From contig CAVPIM010000012.1 of NCBI GenBank assembly GCA_963704995.1, positions 62,001 to 126,000 of the forward strand: a stretch of 64,000 nucleotides of DNA, written 5' to 3'. The DNA comes from RYN-230 sp963704995 (GTDB lineage: Bacteria > Actinomycetota > Actinomycetes > Streptosporangiales > Streptosporangiaceae). Under the pieces are notes generated by a model, which saw nothing but the letters and a program-made list of their open reading frames with translations, ran no database searches and was not told the origin of the DNA. The stretch's first letter is position 1. Every line of letters starts with the position of its first letter. The translations under genes were made by a program, and so were the position numbers. Shown here piece after piece: positions 1 to 8,409 of the stretch.

Positions 1-252
1 CTCCAGCAGCCGCCGGACCTCGGTGATCTCGATCGCCTCGCTGATCGGGATGACCCGTACCCGGGCGCCCCGGTGCCGCTGCACGTCCACCAGACCCTCG
101 CTGGCGAGCACCGGGACCGCGGCCCGGACCGCGAACCGGCTGCAGCCGAAGCGCTCGCACAGGTCGACCTCGACCAGGCGCTGCCCGGCCGCGAACTCTC
201 CCGCCAGGATGGCGTCCCGCAGGGCATCCAGCACGGCCCCCTCGTCGGCCAC
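1..252 (-). CDS. GntR-family transcriptional regulator, N-terminal part (cut by window edge)
   Basis: Reading leftward from a GTG at 252, about 84 residues are visible before the window ends. They form a GntR winged helix-turn-helix: LRDAILAGEFAAGQRLVEVD, then the recognition helix region CSRFAVRAAVPVLASEGLV and the wing QRHRGARV. An AGAGAGG ribosome site precedes the start. The gene begins 2 bases after the stop of the LigK-like aldolase, so it is probably the last gene of the catabolic operon and its local regulator. The remaining part would carry the effector-binding domain (FCD type is usual for this N-terminus, but it is not visible). Sure of the GntR call; ligand unknown. Confidence 0.85.
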   Translation of the reverse strand, partial: MADEGAVLDALRDAILAGEFAAGQRLVEVDLCERFGCSRFAVRAAVPVLASEGLVDVQRHRGARVRVIPISEAIEITEVRRLLE

Positions 253-254
253 GC

Positions 255-950
255 TTACCTCTCTTCCTGGTCCGCCCGCACGTACGTCACGCCGAGTCGT
301 TCGAGCACCGGCCGCAGGTCGTAGCGGTCCAGGCTGAGCTCACCCCGGGCGAACGCCTCCCGGGCCTCGTCCTCCCGCTCGACGCGGCGGCGCCCGTCCG
401 CCGCCACCTGCGCGGCCTGCCCCCGGGGGATGCAGACCACGCCGTCGTCGTCGGCGACCACCGCGTCCCCCGGCCGGATCACCGTGCCGCCGATGCTGAC
501 CGGCACGTTCACCGCGCCGGCGATCGTCTTGCCGGTGCCCTGGGCGCTGACGAACTGGGACCAGACCGGGAAGGCCGCCGCGGAGATCGGGGCGACGTCC
601 CGCACGCCGGTGGTGGTGACCAGCCCGCGGGCCCCGCGGGCGGCGAGCGAGGTGGTGATCAGCTCGCCGACGAAGCCGTCGCTGGACGGGGACGTGGTCG
701 TGACGACCAGCAGGTCACCCGGCCGGGCCTGCTCGATGGCCGCGTGCAGCATGAGGTTGTCACCCGGCCCGCACAGCACGGTGAGGGCGGTGCCGGCGGC
801 GCGGGCGCCAGCCCAGGCTGGCCGCAGGGCGGTGCCGAGCAGCCCGGTCTTGCCCGCGGCCTCGTGCACGGTGGCCACGCCCAGCTCGCCCAGTTCGGCC
901 ACCACGCCGGCGTCGGCGCGCGGCGGGTTCACGATCACCACGGGCTTCAC
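255..950 (-). CDS. ligK: 4-carboxy-4-hydroxy-2-oxoadipate aldolase-like protein (RraA fold)
   Basis: 231-residue protein of the RraA/LigK fold, the usual length for the family. LigK/GalC cleaves 4-carboxy-4-hydroxy-2-oxoadipate to pyruvate and oxaloacetate, the last step of the protocatechuate 4,5-cleavage and gallate pathways. Visible landmarks are AELGELGVATVHEAAGKTG at residues 15-33, GPGDNLMLHAAIEQARPGDL in the middle, and the metal/substrate loop ARGLVTTTGVRDV. The GTG start at 950 overlaps the TGA of the upstream GalB-like gene by 4 bases (GTGA), which implies translational coupling. An adjacent hydratase of the same pathway strengthens the call over a generic RraA regulator of RNase E. 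Substrate specificity is inferred, not shown. Confidence 0.8.
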   Translation of the reverse strand: MKPVVIVNPPRADAGVVAELGELGVATVHEAAGKTGLLGTALRPAWAGARAAGTALTVLCGPGDNLMLHAAIEQARPGDLLVVTTTSPSSDGFVGELITTSLAARGARGLVTTTGVRDVAPISAAAFPVWSQFVSAQGTGKTIAGAVNVPVSIGGTVIRPGDAVVADDDGVVCIPRGQAAQVAADGRRRVEREDEAREAFARGELSLDRYDLRPVLERLGVTYVRADQEER

Positions 951-1678
951 GCCAGCACCCCGCTGACCTGGGGAAAGACCCGCTGGTAGGCCTCCGCGTA
1001 GCGAATGGTGGCCGGGCCGCCGTTCCGCCTGGCCTGGACCCCGCGCCGCTCGGCCAGGTCGGCGTAGTAGCGGACCAGGTGCTCCTGGGACCCCATGGCG
1101 GCCATGGCCTGCTGCTTCAGGTCGAACACCGGGGTGATGTCGACGAGCACGTCCGGCCGGAACTCGCACATCTCGGGCTGGTGGGGCTCGAAGCGGAACA
1201 CTGGCGGCGCGCCGATCACCGGGTGCGCCGACGGGCGGCCCTGCGCCTGGGCCACCATCCGGGCCCGCAGCGTGAGGTCGGCGGCCTGCGGGTGGTCGTA
1301 GTTGTAGGGATCGACCCTGGAGTGGGTGAGGATCACCCCGGGCTGCAGCTCGCGCATCAGCTCGGCCAGCCGCAGCACCAGGTCCTGGGTGTCCGGCAGG
1401 GGGTAGTCCCCCTGGTCCAGGAAGTGCATGGTGGCCCCCAGCACCTGGCCCGCCGCCTCCGCCTCGGCCCGGCGGATCTTCTTCACCTGGTCCACGGTCA
1501 TGCCCGGCTGCTTCCAGGCCCCGGGCGACTCGCCATGCTCGCCGTAGGACAGGCACACCACGTGGGCCTCGCCGAAGGCCGCGGTGACGACGGCGATGTA
1601 GCCGGCCGCCCGCCACACGAAGTCGGCCGCGTGGGCGCTCACCACCAGCAGCCGCCCGAATCCGTCCTGGGTGGTCAC
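947..1678 (-). CDS. galB: PIG-L/LmbE-family hydrolase, probable 4-oxalomesaconate hydratase
   Basis: 243 residues. The N-terminus LLVVSAHAADFVWRAAG is the variant metal-binding motif (HAAD in place of the HPDD of deacetylases) that I associate with 4-oxalomesaconate hydratase of the GalB type. A second signature, LTHSRVDPYNYDHPQAA near residues 125-141, supplies further metal and substrate ligands. GalB hydrates 4-oxalomesaconate to 4-carboxy-4-hydroxy-2-oxoadipate, which the neighbouring LigK-like aldolase then splits, so the two genes make consecutive steps. The GTG start at 1678 would overlap the expected TGA of the upstream DUF6282 gene in a GTGA motif. A general PIG-L deacetylase is the alternative, less likely given the context. 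Confidence 0.78.
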   Translation of the reverse strand: MTTQDGFGRLLVVSAHAADFVWRAAGYIAVVTAAFGEAHVVCLSYGEHGESPGAWKQPGMTVDQVKKIRRAEAEAAGQVLGATMHFLDQGDYPLPDTQDLVLRLAELMRELQPGVILTHSRVDPYNYDHPQAADLTLRARMVAQAQGRPSAHPVIGAPPVFRFEPHQPEMCEFRPDVLVDITPVFDLKQQAMAAMGSQEHLVRYYADLAERRGVQARRNGGPATIRYAEAYQRVFPQVSGVLA

Positions 1679-2681
1679 GCGCGGTCTCCGGCGCCGGGCT
1701 GGGCTGGGCCGGGCTGGCCTGGGCCGGGCTGGCTGGGCCGGGCTGGCCGGGGCTGGGGCGGTCCGCGCCAGCCAGCAGCCGGCTGTTCGACACGATCATG
1801 GTGGTGATCTCCTCGTCGGTGAATCCGGCGGCCCGCAGCGCGTCCGCCATGAGGGGCAGACCGTCCTCCACCGGGGGGTTATGCGGCTGGCCGAGGTCGG
1901 TGGTGATGATGGTGTGCTCCGCGCCGGTGGCCCGGATGTTGTCCGCCATCCGGGCCCACTCGTACTTGCCGGTGAACGGCGTGGTGAAGCAGCGCTCCAG
2001 GAACGCCCCCTGCCCGGCCAGGGCCTGCTGGTCGTCCAGGCTCATGTCCTGCTGCGGGAACTCCGGGTGGGTGGCGATCACGTGCTGGACGCCCGCCTCG
2101 AACGCGGCCTCGGCCACCACCCGGCTCTCGTAGGCGGACAGGTGCCCGGTGGCCACGACGAGCTGGTGGCGGGCGGCCAGCTGGAGTACCTCCCGGGCCG
2201 CCGGGAGCGGCCGGCCGTCCCCGTCGAGGACATCCACCACGGGCACCGTCATCCCCTGGGCGTCCAGCTCGCGCTGCAGGGCCATCCACATCGGCGGGGT
2301 CGCACCCGGGGGCAGGTCGGCGTGCTTGTCCCGGTGGTTGGCCGCGTCCAGGGTCGGCATCCAGAGGATCCGGGCGCCTTCGCGGGCGGCGATCTCCACC
2401 GCGATCGGGTTCAGCCCGCCCACCGACGAGTTGAGGGTCAGCGCCCCCAGCACCCGGACCTCGCCGCCCAGCGCCTCGTTGAGGACTGCGGCGCGTTCCG
2501 CGGTCGGCACGTAGTGGGACTTCAGGGCGAAGCCGGCCAGGCCCACGTCCCAGCAGCGGCGGGCCAGCTGCAGGTCGGTGACCTGGCGGCGCATCACGTC
2601 GGGTTCCACGTGCACGTGCAGGTCGTAGGCGCCGCGCACCAGCCGGCGCGCCCACTCGCTGGGCTTCGTCGAGTTCAGCAC
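1675..2681 (-). CDS. DUF6282-family metal-dependent hydrolase; apparent frameshift near the C-terminus
   Basis: Amidohydrolase-like TIM barrel protein of about 300 residues from a GTG at 2681. Metal-ligand motifs are YDLHVHVEPD near residue 20, ATGHLSAYES, ATHPEFPQQ and ITTDLGQ; the domain ends at MIVSNSRLLAGADRP. Transcribed first in the operon with galB and ligK, so a hydrolytic or lactonase step on an aromatic ring-cleavage product is likely, but the reaction is not established. The reading frame has no stop here: it runs into a Gly/Pro/Ala-rich tail and then antisense-like sequence of galB in the wrong frame. In the next frame the tail ends at a TGA (1675-1677) that overlaps the galB GTG. 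One missing base (or two extra) in the repeat at 1690-1757 explains this. Confidence 0.72.
1690..1757. repeat. Short degenerate tandem repeat (GGGCTGGGCC-like) at the 3' end of the DUF6282 gene
   Basis: About 68 bases made of imperfect 10-11-base units of GGGCTGG and GGGCCGG. On the coding strand it gives a Ser-Pro-Ala-Gln tail. It lies exactly where the DUF6282 frame and its expected stop go out of register, so it is a probable slippage or assembly-error site. Confidence 0.7.
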
Positions 2682-2805
2682 GGCGCGGTCATCCGCAAGT
2701 CCTCACCCATGAGCCACCTGACCAGTTCGGCGACAATTTCCGCGCACAACTTTGGGCCACGATATGGGCAGCTATGTCCGGGGTCAAGAGGCCCCCGGCG
2801 GAGGG

Positions 2806-4095
2806 TCAGGTGCTGAGCTGGATCTGCCGGAGGAACTCGGCGTTGGAGGCGGTGTCGCGGGTGCGGTCCAGCAGCAGCTGGATGGCCTGCTGGGGGTCGA
2901 GCTCGGCGAGGACCCGCCGGAGCTTGGCCGTCACGGCGTGCTCCTCGGCCGTCATCAGCAGGTCGTCGCGGCGGGTGCTGGACGGGCTCACGTCGATGGC
3001 GGGAAAGATCCGCTTCTCGGCCAGGTCGCGGCGCAGCCGCAGCTCCATGTTCCCGGTGCCCTTGAACTCCTCGAAGAACACGTCGTCCATCCGCGATCCG
3101 GTCTCGACCAGCGCGGTGCACAGCAGGGTCAGCGAACCGCCGTCCTCGACGTTGCGGGCGGCGCCGAGGAACTTCCGCGGCGGGTACAGGGCGCCGACGG
3201 CCACGCCGCCGGCCAGGATGCGGCTGCTGGACGGCGCGGCCAGGTTGTAGGCCCGGCCGAGGCGGGTGATGGAATCGAGCAGCACGACCACGTCGCGGCC
3301 CAGCTCGACCAGCCGCTTGGCCCGCTCGATGGCCAGCTCGGCGACCTGGATGTGCTCCTCGGCGGCCTGGTCGAAGGTGGAGTAGACGACCTCACCGTGC
3401 ACTGAGCGGCGCAGGTCGGTCACTTCCTCGGGGCGCTCGCCGACCAGGACGACCATGAGGTGCACCTCAGGGTGGTTGGCGGCCACCGCGGCCGCGATGG
3501 CCTGCAGCACCATGGTCTTGCCGGCCTTCGGCGGCGACACGATGAGCCCGCGCTGCCCTTTGCCGACCGGGGCCACGAGGTCGATGATCCGGCCGGCGGG
3601 GGAGTTACCCGGCCCGGAGCTGCTCTCCAGGCGGAGCCGCTCCTGCGGGTGCAGCGGGGTCAGCTTGGCGAACTCGGGGCGCTGCGCCGCCTGCTGCGGG
3701 TCGGTTCCGTTGACGGTGATGACGCTGGCCAGCAGCGGGTACTTCTCCCGCCGCGCCCGGCTGTCCCGGCTGCCCGCCGCCTGGCCGGCCCGGGGCGCCC
3801 GTGCGGTGCCCTCCACGGCATCTCCCGGGCGCAGCCCGTACTGCTGGATCTGGGCCTGGGAGACCAGGACATCGTCCGGGCCGCGCTGGTAGCCGGCCCG
3901 GCGCAGGAACGCCCGGCCGTCGTTGATGTCCAGCAGGCCCGCCACGGGCTCCGCAGGGCTTTCCTGGACCGGGGCCGGCTGCGGCCTGGCCTTACCGGAC
4001 GGCCCCGCCGCCGGGGACGGCTTGCGGGCCGGGCGCTGGGAGGGGGTTTTCGTGGCCCGCGGCGGCGCCGCGGGCGGGGTGAGGATTGTGGTCAA
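2806..4095 (-). CDS. rho: Short transcription termination factor Rho
   Basis: 429-residue RNA-dependent ATPase of the hexameric Rho family, which terminates transcription. The start is set at TTG 4095 because AAGGAA lies 7 bases upstream; an in-frame ATG at 4173 lacks such a site and the extra segment shows weak codon bias. After a Pro/Ala-rich segment (1-50) comes the cold-shock-type RNA-binding domain (about 53-105, LLDINDGRAFLRRAGY), then the ATPase core: P-loop PPKAGKT near 190, GERPEEVTDL, Walker B VVVLLDSITRLGRAYN, and the C-terminal TASNAEFLRQI. The helical Rho_N domain and the long arginine-rich insert of the main actinobacterial Rho (600-700 residues) are absent, so this may be a second Rho rather than the housekeeping one. 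Confidence 0.9.
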   Translation of the reverse strand: MTTILTPPAAPPRATKTPSQRPARKPSPAAGPSGKARPQPAPVQESPAEPVAGLLDINDGRAFLRRAGYQRGPDDVLVSQAQIQQYGLRPGDAVEGTARAPRAGQAAGSRDSRARREKYPLLASVITVNGTDPQQAAQRPEFAKLTPLHPQERLRLESSSGPGNSPAGRIIDLVAPVGKGQRGLIVSPPKAGKTMVLQAIAAAVAANHPEVHLMVVLVGERPEEVTDLRRSVHGEVVYSTFDQAAEEHIQVAELAIERAKRLVELGRDVVVLLDSITRLGRAYNLAAPSSSRILAGGVAVGALYPPRKFLGAARNVEDGGSLTLLCTALVETGSRMDDVFFEEFKGTGNMELRLRRDLAEKRIFPAIDVSPSSTRRDDLLMTAEEHAVTAKLRRVLAELDPQQAIQLLLDRTRDTASNAEFLRQIQLST

Positions 4096-4455
4096 GAGAG
4101 AATTCCTTTCGGAAGGCAGCCTGAATTCAGGCACGCCGGAAAAGGCGCCGGACGGCGCCGTGAAAATGCGCACGTGCGCGACTTGGGGAATCCGGGAACC
4201 GCGTTCAGCAGGCTGGCTCCATAACAGCTCGGTGCCTGGACCTCGGCTTAGTCCTGGGAAGACGGAGCCTTGGACCCTTCTCGCGGCTAACGGGAATCAG
4301 CCAGATCGGCTAGTCAGAACGGTTAGCCGGGCTCGTCATGCACGCTCACATGTAGGCGGAATGGACATCGCCTACTGCGACCTTACAGCACAACACCACC
4401 GGGTGGCCAGATAATCCCGGCCGCGTTTCCCTCACGGGCCCGTGGCCAGCCGCGG
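4096..4455 (-). other. Leader/intergenic region upstream of rho (360 bases, no gene)
   Basis: Non-coding stretch between the cvnD stop and the rho start. It would be the 5' leader of rho. A 7-bp stem GTAGGCG/CGCCTAC (4352-4358 and 4369-4375, 10-base loop) and a GGCGCC-rich hairpin near 4143-4160 are visible. Rho genes are often autoregulated through long leaders; whether this one is so is not shown here. No promoter could be assigned with confidence. Confidence 0.4.
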
Positions 4456-5076
4456 TCAGCTGGAGGGCAGCGGTGCGCTCTGGTATTCAGCGGCCGGGCT
4501 GGCCTGGGTGAGCACGTACCCGACCAGGGTGATCAGCACGTTCTTGACCGATTCCCGGTCCCGTGCGTCGCAGAGCACCACCGGTGCGCCCGGATCGAGG
4601 TCGAGCGCGACCCGGACGTCGTCGGTGTCGTAGTGCGGCGCGTCGTCGAAGCAGTTGACCGCCACCACGAACGGGGTGCCGTGCCGCTCGAAGTAGTCGA
4701 CCGACGCGAAGCAGTCGGCGAGGCGCCGGGTGTCGGCCAGCACCACCGCCCCCAGGGCGCCGTAGGCCAGCTCGTCCCACATGAACCAGAACCGCTCCTG
4801 GCCGGGCGTGCCGAACAGGTACAGGGCCAGGTCGGACCGGAAGGTGATCCGGCCGAAGTCCATCGCCACCGTGGTCGTGGTCTTGCCCTGCACCCCGCTG
4901 ATGTCGTCGACACCGACACTGCGGTCGCTGAGCGTCTCCTCGGTCCGCAGCGGCCGGATCTCACTGATTGCGCTGACCAGCGTGGTCTTGCCCACGCCGA
5001 ACCCCCCGGCAATGAGGATCTTGGCCGTGGTGGGCGCCACCGGGGCGGCCGCGATATCAGAGTGCGTGTAGTCCAT
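4456..5076 (-). CDS. cvnD: Conservon GTP-binding protein CvnD (MglA/Rab-like)
   Basis: 206-residue small GTPase, last gene of the conservon. Motifs: P-loop GGFGVGKTTLV near residues 24-34, the switch region GVDDISGVQGKTTTTVAMDF, FGTPGQERFWFMWDEL (Walker B/switch II equivalent) and the base-recognition element AVNCFDD. Conservons couple a sensor kinase-like protein to a Roadblock protein, DUF742 and this GTPase, resembling eukaryotic G-protein signalling, at the membrane. The start lies 20 bases inside cvnC with AGGGA upstream, indicating coupled translation. Confident. Confidence 0.93.
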   Translation of the reverse strand: MDYTHSDIAAAPVAPTTAKILIAGGFGVGKTTLVSAISEIRPLRTEETLSDRSVGVDDISGVQGKTTTTVAMDFGRITFRSDLALYLFGTPGQERFWFMWDELAYGALGAVVLADTRRLADCFASVDYFERHGTPFVVAVNCFDDAPHYDTDDVRVALDLDPGAPVVLCDARDRESVKNVLITLVGYVLTQASPAAEYQSAPLPSS

Positions 5077-5434
5077 CCAGTACGTCCCTCAGTAGACGCT
5101 CATTAGTGACTGGCCCCCTCGGCGTCGCGAGGACCCGGACAATCCCGTGCTGGCGCAGGTCGCTCAGCAGCACCCGGACTACGCCGACCGGGAGGTCGAT
5201 ATCAGACGCCAGGTCGACCACGGTAATAGGCCGGTGGCACCGGGCCAGTATCTGCCGGTGCTCAGGGCCCAGCCGCACACTGGCCGGCAGTTCCGGATCG
5301 ATCGCCGCGACCACGACGTCGATCAGTCCCAGGGACGTCCCGGCCGCGGGCATGGTCCGGCCCTTGGTCACGGCATAGGGACGCACGACCGGGCCTGCTT
5401 CCCGGTCGAGCCACCTGTCCTTCGGTGCGGCCAC
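5057..5434 (-). CDS. cvnC: Conservon DUF742 protein CvnC
   Basis: 125-residue DUF742 protein. After a basic N-terminus containing VVRPYAVTKGRT, the segment EHRQILARCHRPITVVDLAS followed by LPVGVVRVLLSDLRQHGIV is a winged-helix-like fold typical of the family. It starts with GTG at 5434, 6 bases after the cvnB stop, and ends inside cvnD. In other conservons CvnC associates with CvnB and CvnD; its exact biochemical role is not known. Confident as to family and operon position. Confidence 0.92.
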   Translation of the reverse strand: MAAPKDRWLDREAGPVVRPYAVTKGRTMPAAGTSLGLIDVVVAAIDPELPASVRLGPEHRQILARCHRPITVVDLASDIDLPVGVVRVLLSDLRQHGIVRVLATPRGPVTNERLLRDVLDGLHAL

Positions 5435-5440
5435 CCCCCG

Positions 5441-5863
5441 TCACCCAGCGGCCGGTTCGTGATCGGGGAATCGTGGCGGTGCCGTGAGGTACTTGCCCAT
5501 CCGCCGGACGAGCATAGCCATCTCATAGGCCATGACGCCGATGTTGGCGTCCGCGGAGCTGACCACCGCGAGGCAGGTGCCCTGCCCCGCGGCCATCACG
5601 AAGAGGAACGCGGACTCCATCTCGATGATGGTCTGCCGTACCTCGCCGCCCTCGAACTGGCGGCCCGCCCCGCGGGCCAGGCTCTGCACCCCGGCGGCCA
5701 GGGCGGACAGGTGATCGCCGTCCTCCCGGGTCATGTTCTCCGAGGTGGCCACCACCAGCCCGTCACGGGACAGGATGACCGCCTGGCGGACATGCTCGAC
5801 CCGCCCGACCAGGTTGTCCAGCAGCCAGCTGAGTTGCCCGGCCGTGCTTTCCTCCGCCATCAC
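5441..5863 (-). CDS. cvnB: Conservon Roadblock/LC7 protein CvnB
   Basis: 140-residue Roadblock/LC7 protein: ESTAGQLSWLLDNLVGRVEH, VRQAVILSRDGLVVATSENM, then the central sheet and LAVVSSADANIGVMAYEMAM helix. These proteins act as regulators or scaffolds for the partner GTPase CvnD. Its ATG overlaps the stop of cvnA (ATGA), and a second ATG directly follows the first. Part of the cvnABCD operon at 4456-8409. Confidence 0.93.
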   Translation of the reverse strand: MMAEESTAGQLSWLLDNLVGRVEHVRQAVILSRDGLVVATSENMTREDGDHLSALAAGVQSLARGAGRQFEGGEVRQTIIEMESAFLFVMAAGQGTCLAVVSSADANIGVMAYEMAMLVRRMGKYLTAPPRFPDHEPAAG

Positions 5864-8409
5864 AGATCCTCACCATCGTTCGAATCCGGGCTCCCGCCGG
5901 GCCGGCCCCCGGGCCACTCATCCGGGCCGTCGTCGGGGTAATCCAGGTCATCCACCCGCCCCCGCTGCCAACCCTGCTGCAGGGAGGACAGCAGGCTCCG
6001 GGTCTCCTCCGGGGAGCGTGCCTCGATCCCGCTGTCCGCCAGGCGGCTGGCGGCGGCCGGCTCGGCGCGTGGGTGGTCGCGGAGCTGGGGGGCAATGTTC
6101 GCCTGGCGGACCCGGCGCGGCAGGCCCCGGTGTGTTCCCGCGGGCGGGGACGGGTGCCGCCGGGCCAGGCCCGGGCCGGGGGCCGCGGGCTGGGATGGCG
6201 CGGCGGGCTCGGATGGCACCGGCTGGGCAGGCTCCCAGGGACCGCGCGCCGGGCTGGCCGCCCCCGGGCTGACCGGGCTCACCCACAGATCGCCCGGCGG
6301 GCCGGCGGTCGTCCCGTTGGACCTGGCCGGTTCCGGCCCGCTTTCCGGGACGGCTTCCAGCCGGTGCCGCCCCGTCAGGCTGAAGGATGAGGCCCGTTCC
6401 CGGTACGCGATCATGCCGCTGGCGTCGGCGGGGAGCGGCGGGCCGGGCGCGGCGGACGGGGCGGGCCGGGCGATCCCGGCGGCGGGGCCGGCCTGCCTCG
6501 CCTCACCCTCCCGCACGATGACGCTGTGCGGCATCAGCACGATGGCCGTGGTCCCGCCGTACGGCGACTCCCGCAGCGAGACCCTGATCCCGTGCCGGGC
6601 GGCGAGCTGGCCGACCACGAACAGGCCCAGCTGGTCGCTGTTGGCCAGGTCGAACTCGGGCGGGCTGGCCAGGCGCTCGTTGATGCTGGCCAGTTCCTCG
6701 GCCGTGAGGCCGAGCCCGCGGTCCTCGATCTCCACCGCGAAGCCGTTGCCGACAATGTCGGCCCGGATCTCCACCCGGGTCGTGGGCGGGGAGAAGGTAG
6801 TGGCGTTCTCGACCAGCTCGGCGATGAGATGGATGATGTCGTTCACCGCGGCACCGACCACCGCGTCCCGTGACTCGCTGGCCACGTTGACCCGGACGTA
6901 GTCCTCAACCTCGGCGATCGCGGCGCGCAGTACGTTGACGATGGGCACCGGGTCACGCCAGCCACGTCCGGGGGTGGCGCCGGACAGGATGATCAGGCCT
7001 TCCGCGTGCCGGCGCATGCGGGTGGTCAGGTGGTCCAGGCGGAACAGGTCGGCCAGGGCGCTGGGCTCGTTGGTGGCCCGTTCCATCGAGTCGAGCATGC
7101 CGAGCTGCCGGTGCAGCAGCGACTGGTTGCGCAGCGACAGGTTCAGGAAGACCTGGTTGACGCCCTTGCGCAGGTTGGCCTGGCCCACGGCCGCCTCGAC
7201 CGCGGTCCGCTGCACGGTGGAGAACGCATTGGCCACGGAGGCGATCTCGGTGATCTTCCCGGTGGGCAGCGGGGGCGATTCCGCCGCCACGTCCACCTCA
7301 TCGCCGCTGCGCAGCCGGGAGATCACGCGGGGCAGATGCTCGTTGGCCATCACCCCGGCGCCGTCCTGCAGGCCGGTGAGTTCCTGCCGGATGCTGCGGC
7401 CGAACCGGACCATGAAGAACACCGACACGGCCACCGCGAGCAGGCCCAGGCCGCCGGCCAGGGCCAGCTGGGTCTCCAGGCTATGGCCGAGGTGCGCGGA
7501 CTGGGCGCTCAGGATGGTGCCGACCTGGGTCAGCGGACCCTCCACCGCTGGTGGCAATCCCGTGGCGATGCCCTGGAAGGCCTGCGGGGTCACCGGGATC
7601 GGCCGGCTGGCCGGGGAGTTCTCGATCTTGTTTTCCACCGCGAGGAGCCGGCGGTAGAGCGGCGATTCGAAGGCGCGTGCGTACACGGGTCTGATGGTGG
7701 GCGACGACAGCGTGAACGTGTCCTCCAGCAGGAGGTTCTGCTGCGCCACGACCTGGGTGAACAGCGTCCGCTCGGGCTGGGTCATCTGGCCCCCCGACGC
7801 GAGGGCCGCCCCGATCAGGGACACAGCTCCGAAGCTGGAGTCTCCCAGGCCGACGACTGCGACAGCCGACTGGTTCATGGTATTGAGCGTGGCGTCGGAT
7901 GGTGGCGCCGAGATGTGCAGGAACTCCCACAGGGCCGTGCTGATCTTGTCGTAGGCGCGGTACGTGGTGATGACGTTGTCCGCTCCCGAGTCGACCCCCG
8001 CCCGGATCCGGGGCAGGGTGCCCAGGTCGCCCAGGAAGGTCTGGAGGCCCGACAGGGCGACCGGATCGTACAGCCCGTGGGTCGACGCCAGCGCCGTGCG
8101 GCTCGCCGCGGCGGCCGCGTCGGTCGCGTGGCGCGCGGCCAGCAGCGACGTCTGCGGGGCGCGGCGGTCAGAGCCCACCCAGGCCAGGGTGAGCGAGCGC
8201 TCCGCGTCCAGGTCGTTCGTGAGCGCGCCGATGCTGGTACTGGTCACGTGGGCGAGCGTGGTGTAGTGCTGGAAGCGGATGACGTTACCGAGCGTGATGC
8301 TCGCAGCGAACGCCCACAGTCCCACCAGCGCCAGCAGGGGGACGAGGAGCAAGCCGACCAGGGTCACCCGGATCGTCCGGGTCCGGGCGGCCGGCTGGCG
8401 GTCAGCCAT
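5860..8409 (-). CDS. cvnA: Conservon sensor histidine kinase-like protein CvnA (NIT domain)
   Basis: 849 residues. TM1 is near 17-38, an extracellular nitrate/nitrite-sensor-like NIT domain covers about 45-310, TM2 is near 315-338, followed by a HAMP-like segment and a dimerisation helix (HRQLGMLDSMERATNE). The HATPase domain at about 500-626 has N-box ELVENATTFSPP, G1 IEDRGLGL and G2 LGLFVVGQLAARHGI. No clear phosphorylatable His in a canonical H-box was identified, as usual for CvnA. The tail (about 640-849) is Pro/Gly/Ala-rich and probably disordered. First gene of the operon; promoter should lie in 8410-9069. Confidence 0.93.
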   Translation of the reverse strand: MADRQPAARTRTIRVTLVGLLLVPLLALVGLWAFAASITLGNVIRFQHYTTLAHVTSTSIGALTNDLDAERSLTLAWVGSDRRAPQTSLLAARHATDAAAAASRTALASTHGLYDPVALSGLQTFLGDLGTLPRIRAGVDSGADNVITTYRAYDKISTALWEFLHISAPPSDATLNTMNQSAVAVVGLGDSSFGAVSLIGAALASGGQMTQPERTLFTQVVAQQNLLLEDTFTLSSPTIRPVYARAFESPLYRRLLAVENKIENSPASRPIPVTPQAFQGIATGLPPAVEGPLTQVGTILSAQSAHLGHSLETQLALAGGLGLLAVAVSVFFMVRFGRSIRQELTGLQDGAGVMANEHLPRVISRLRSGDEVDVAAESPPLPTGKITEIASVANAFSTVQRTAVEAAVGQANLRKGVNQVFLNLSLRNQSLLHRQLGMLDSMERATNEPSALADLFRLDHLTTRMRRHAEGLIILSGATPGRGWRDPVPIVNVLRAAIAEVEDYVRVNVASESRDAVVGAAVNDIIHLIAELVENATTFSPPTTRVEIRADIVGNGFAVEIEDRGLGLTAEELASINERLASPPEFDLANSDQLGLFVVGQLAARHGIRVSLRESPYGGTTAIVLMPHSVIVREGEARQAGPAAGIARPAPSAAPGPPLPADASGMIAYRERASSFSLTGRHRLEAVPESGPEPARSNGTTAGPPGDLWVSPVSPGAASPARGPWEPAQPVPSEPAAPSQPAAPGPGLARRHPSPPAGTHRGLPRRVRQANIAPQLRDHPRAEPAAASRLADSGIEARSPEETRSLLSSLQQGWQRGRVDDLDYPDDGPDEWPGGRPGGSPDSNDGEDL

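Noticed and set aside
1079..1807. Long rightward open frame over galB and the DUF6282 3' end
   Set aside because: Pure antisense shadow; low-complexity His/Gly/Arg composition, while the opposite strand encodes conserved enzymes.
4096..4173. Extended rho start at ATG 4173
   Set aside because: No ribosome site and poorer codon bias; TTG 4095 has AAGGAA at proper distance.
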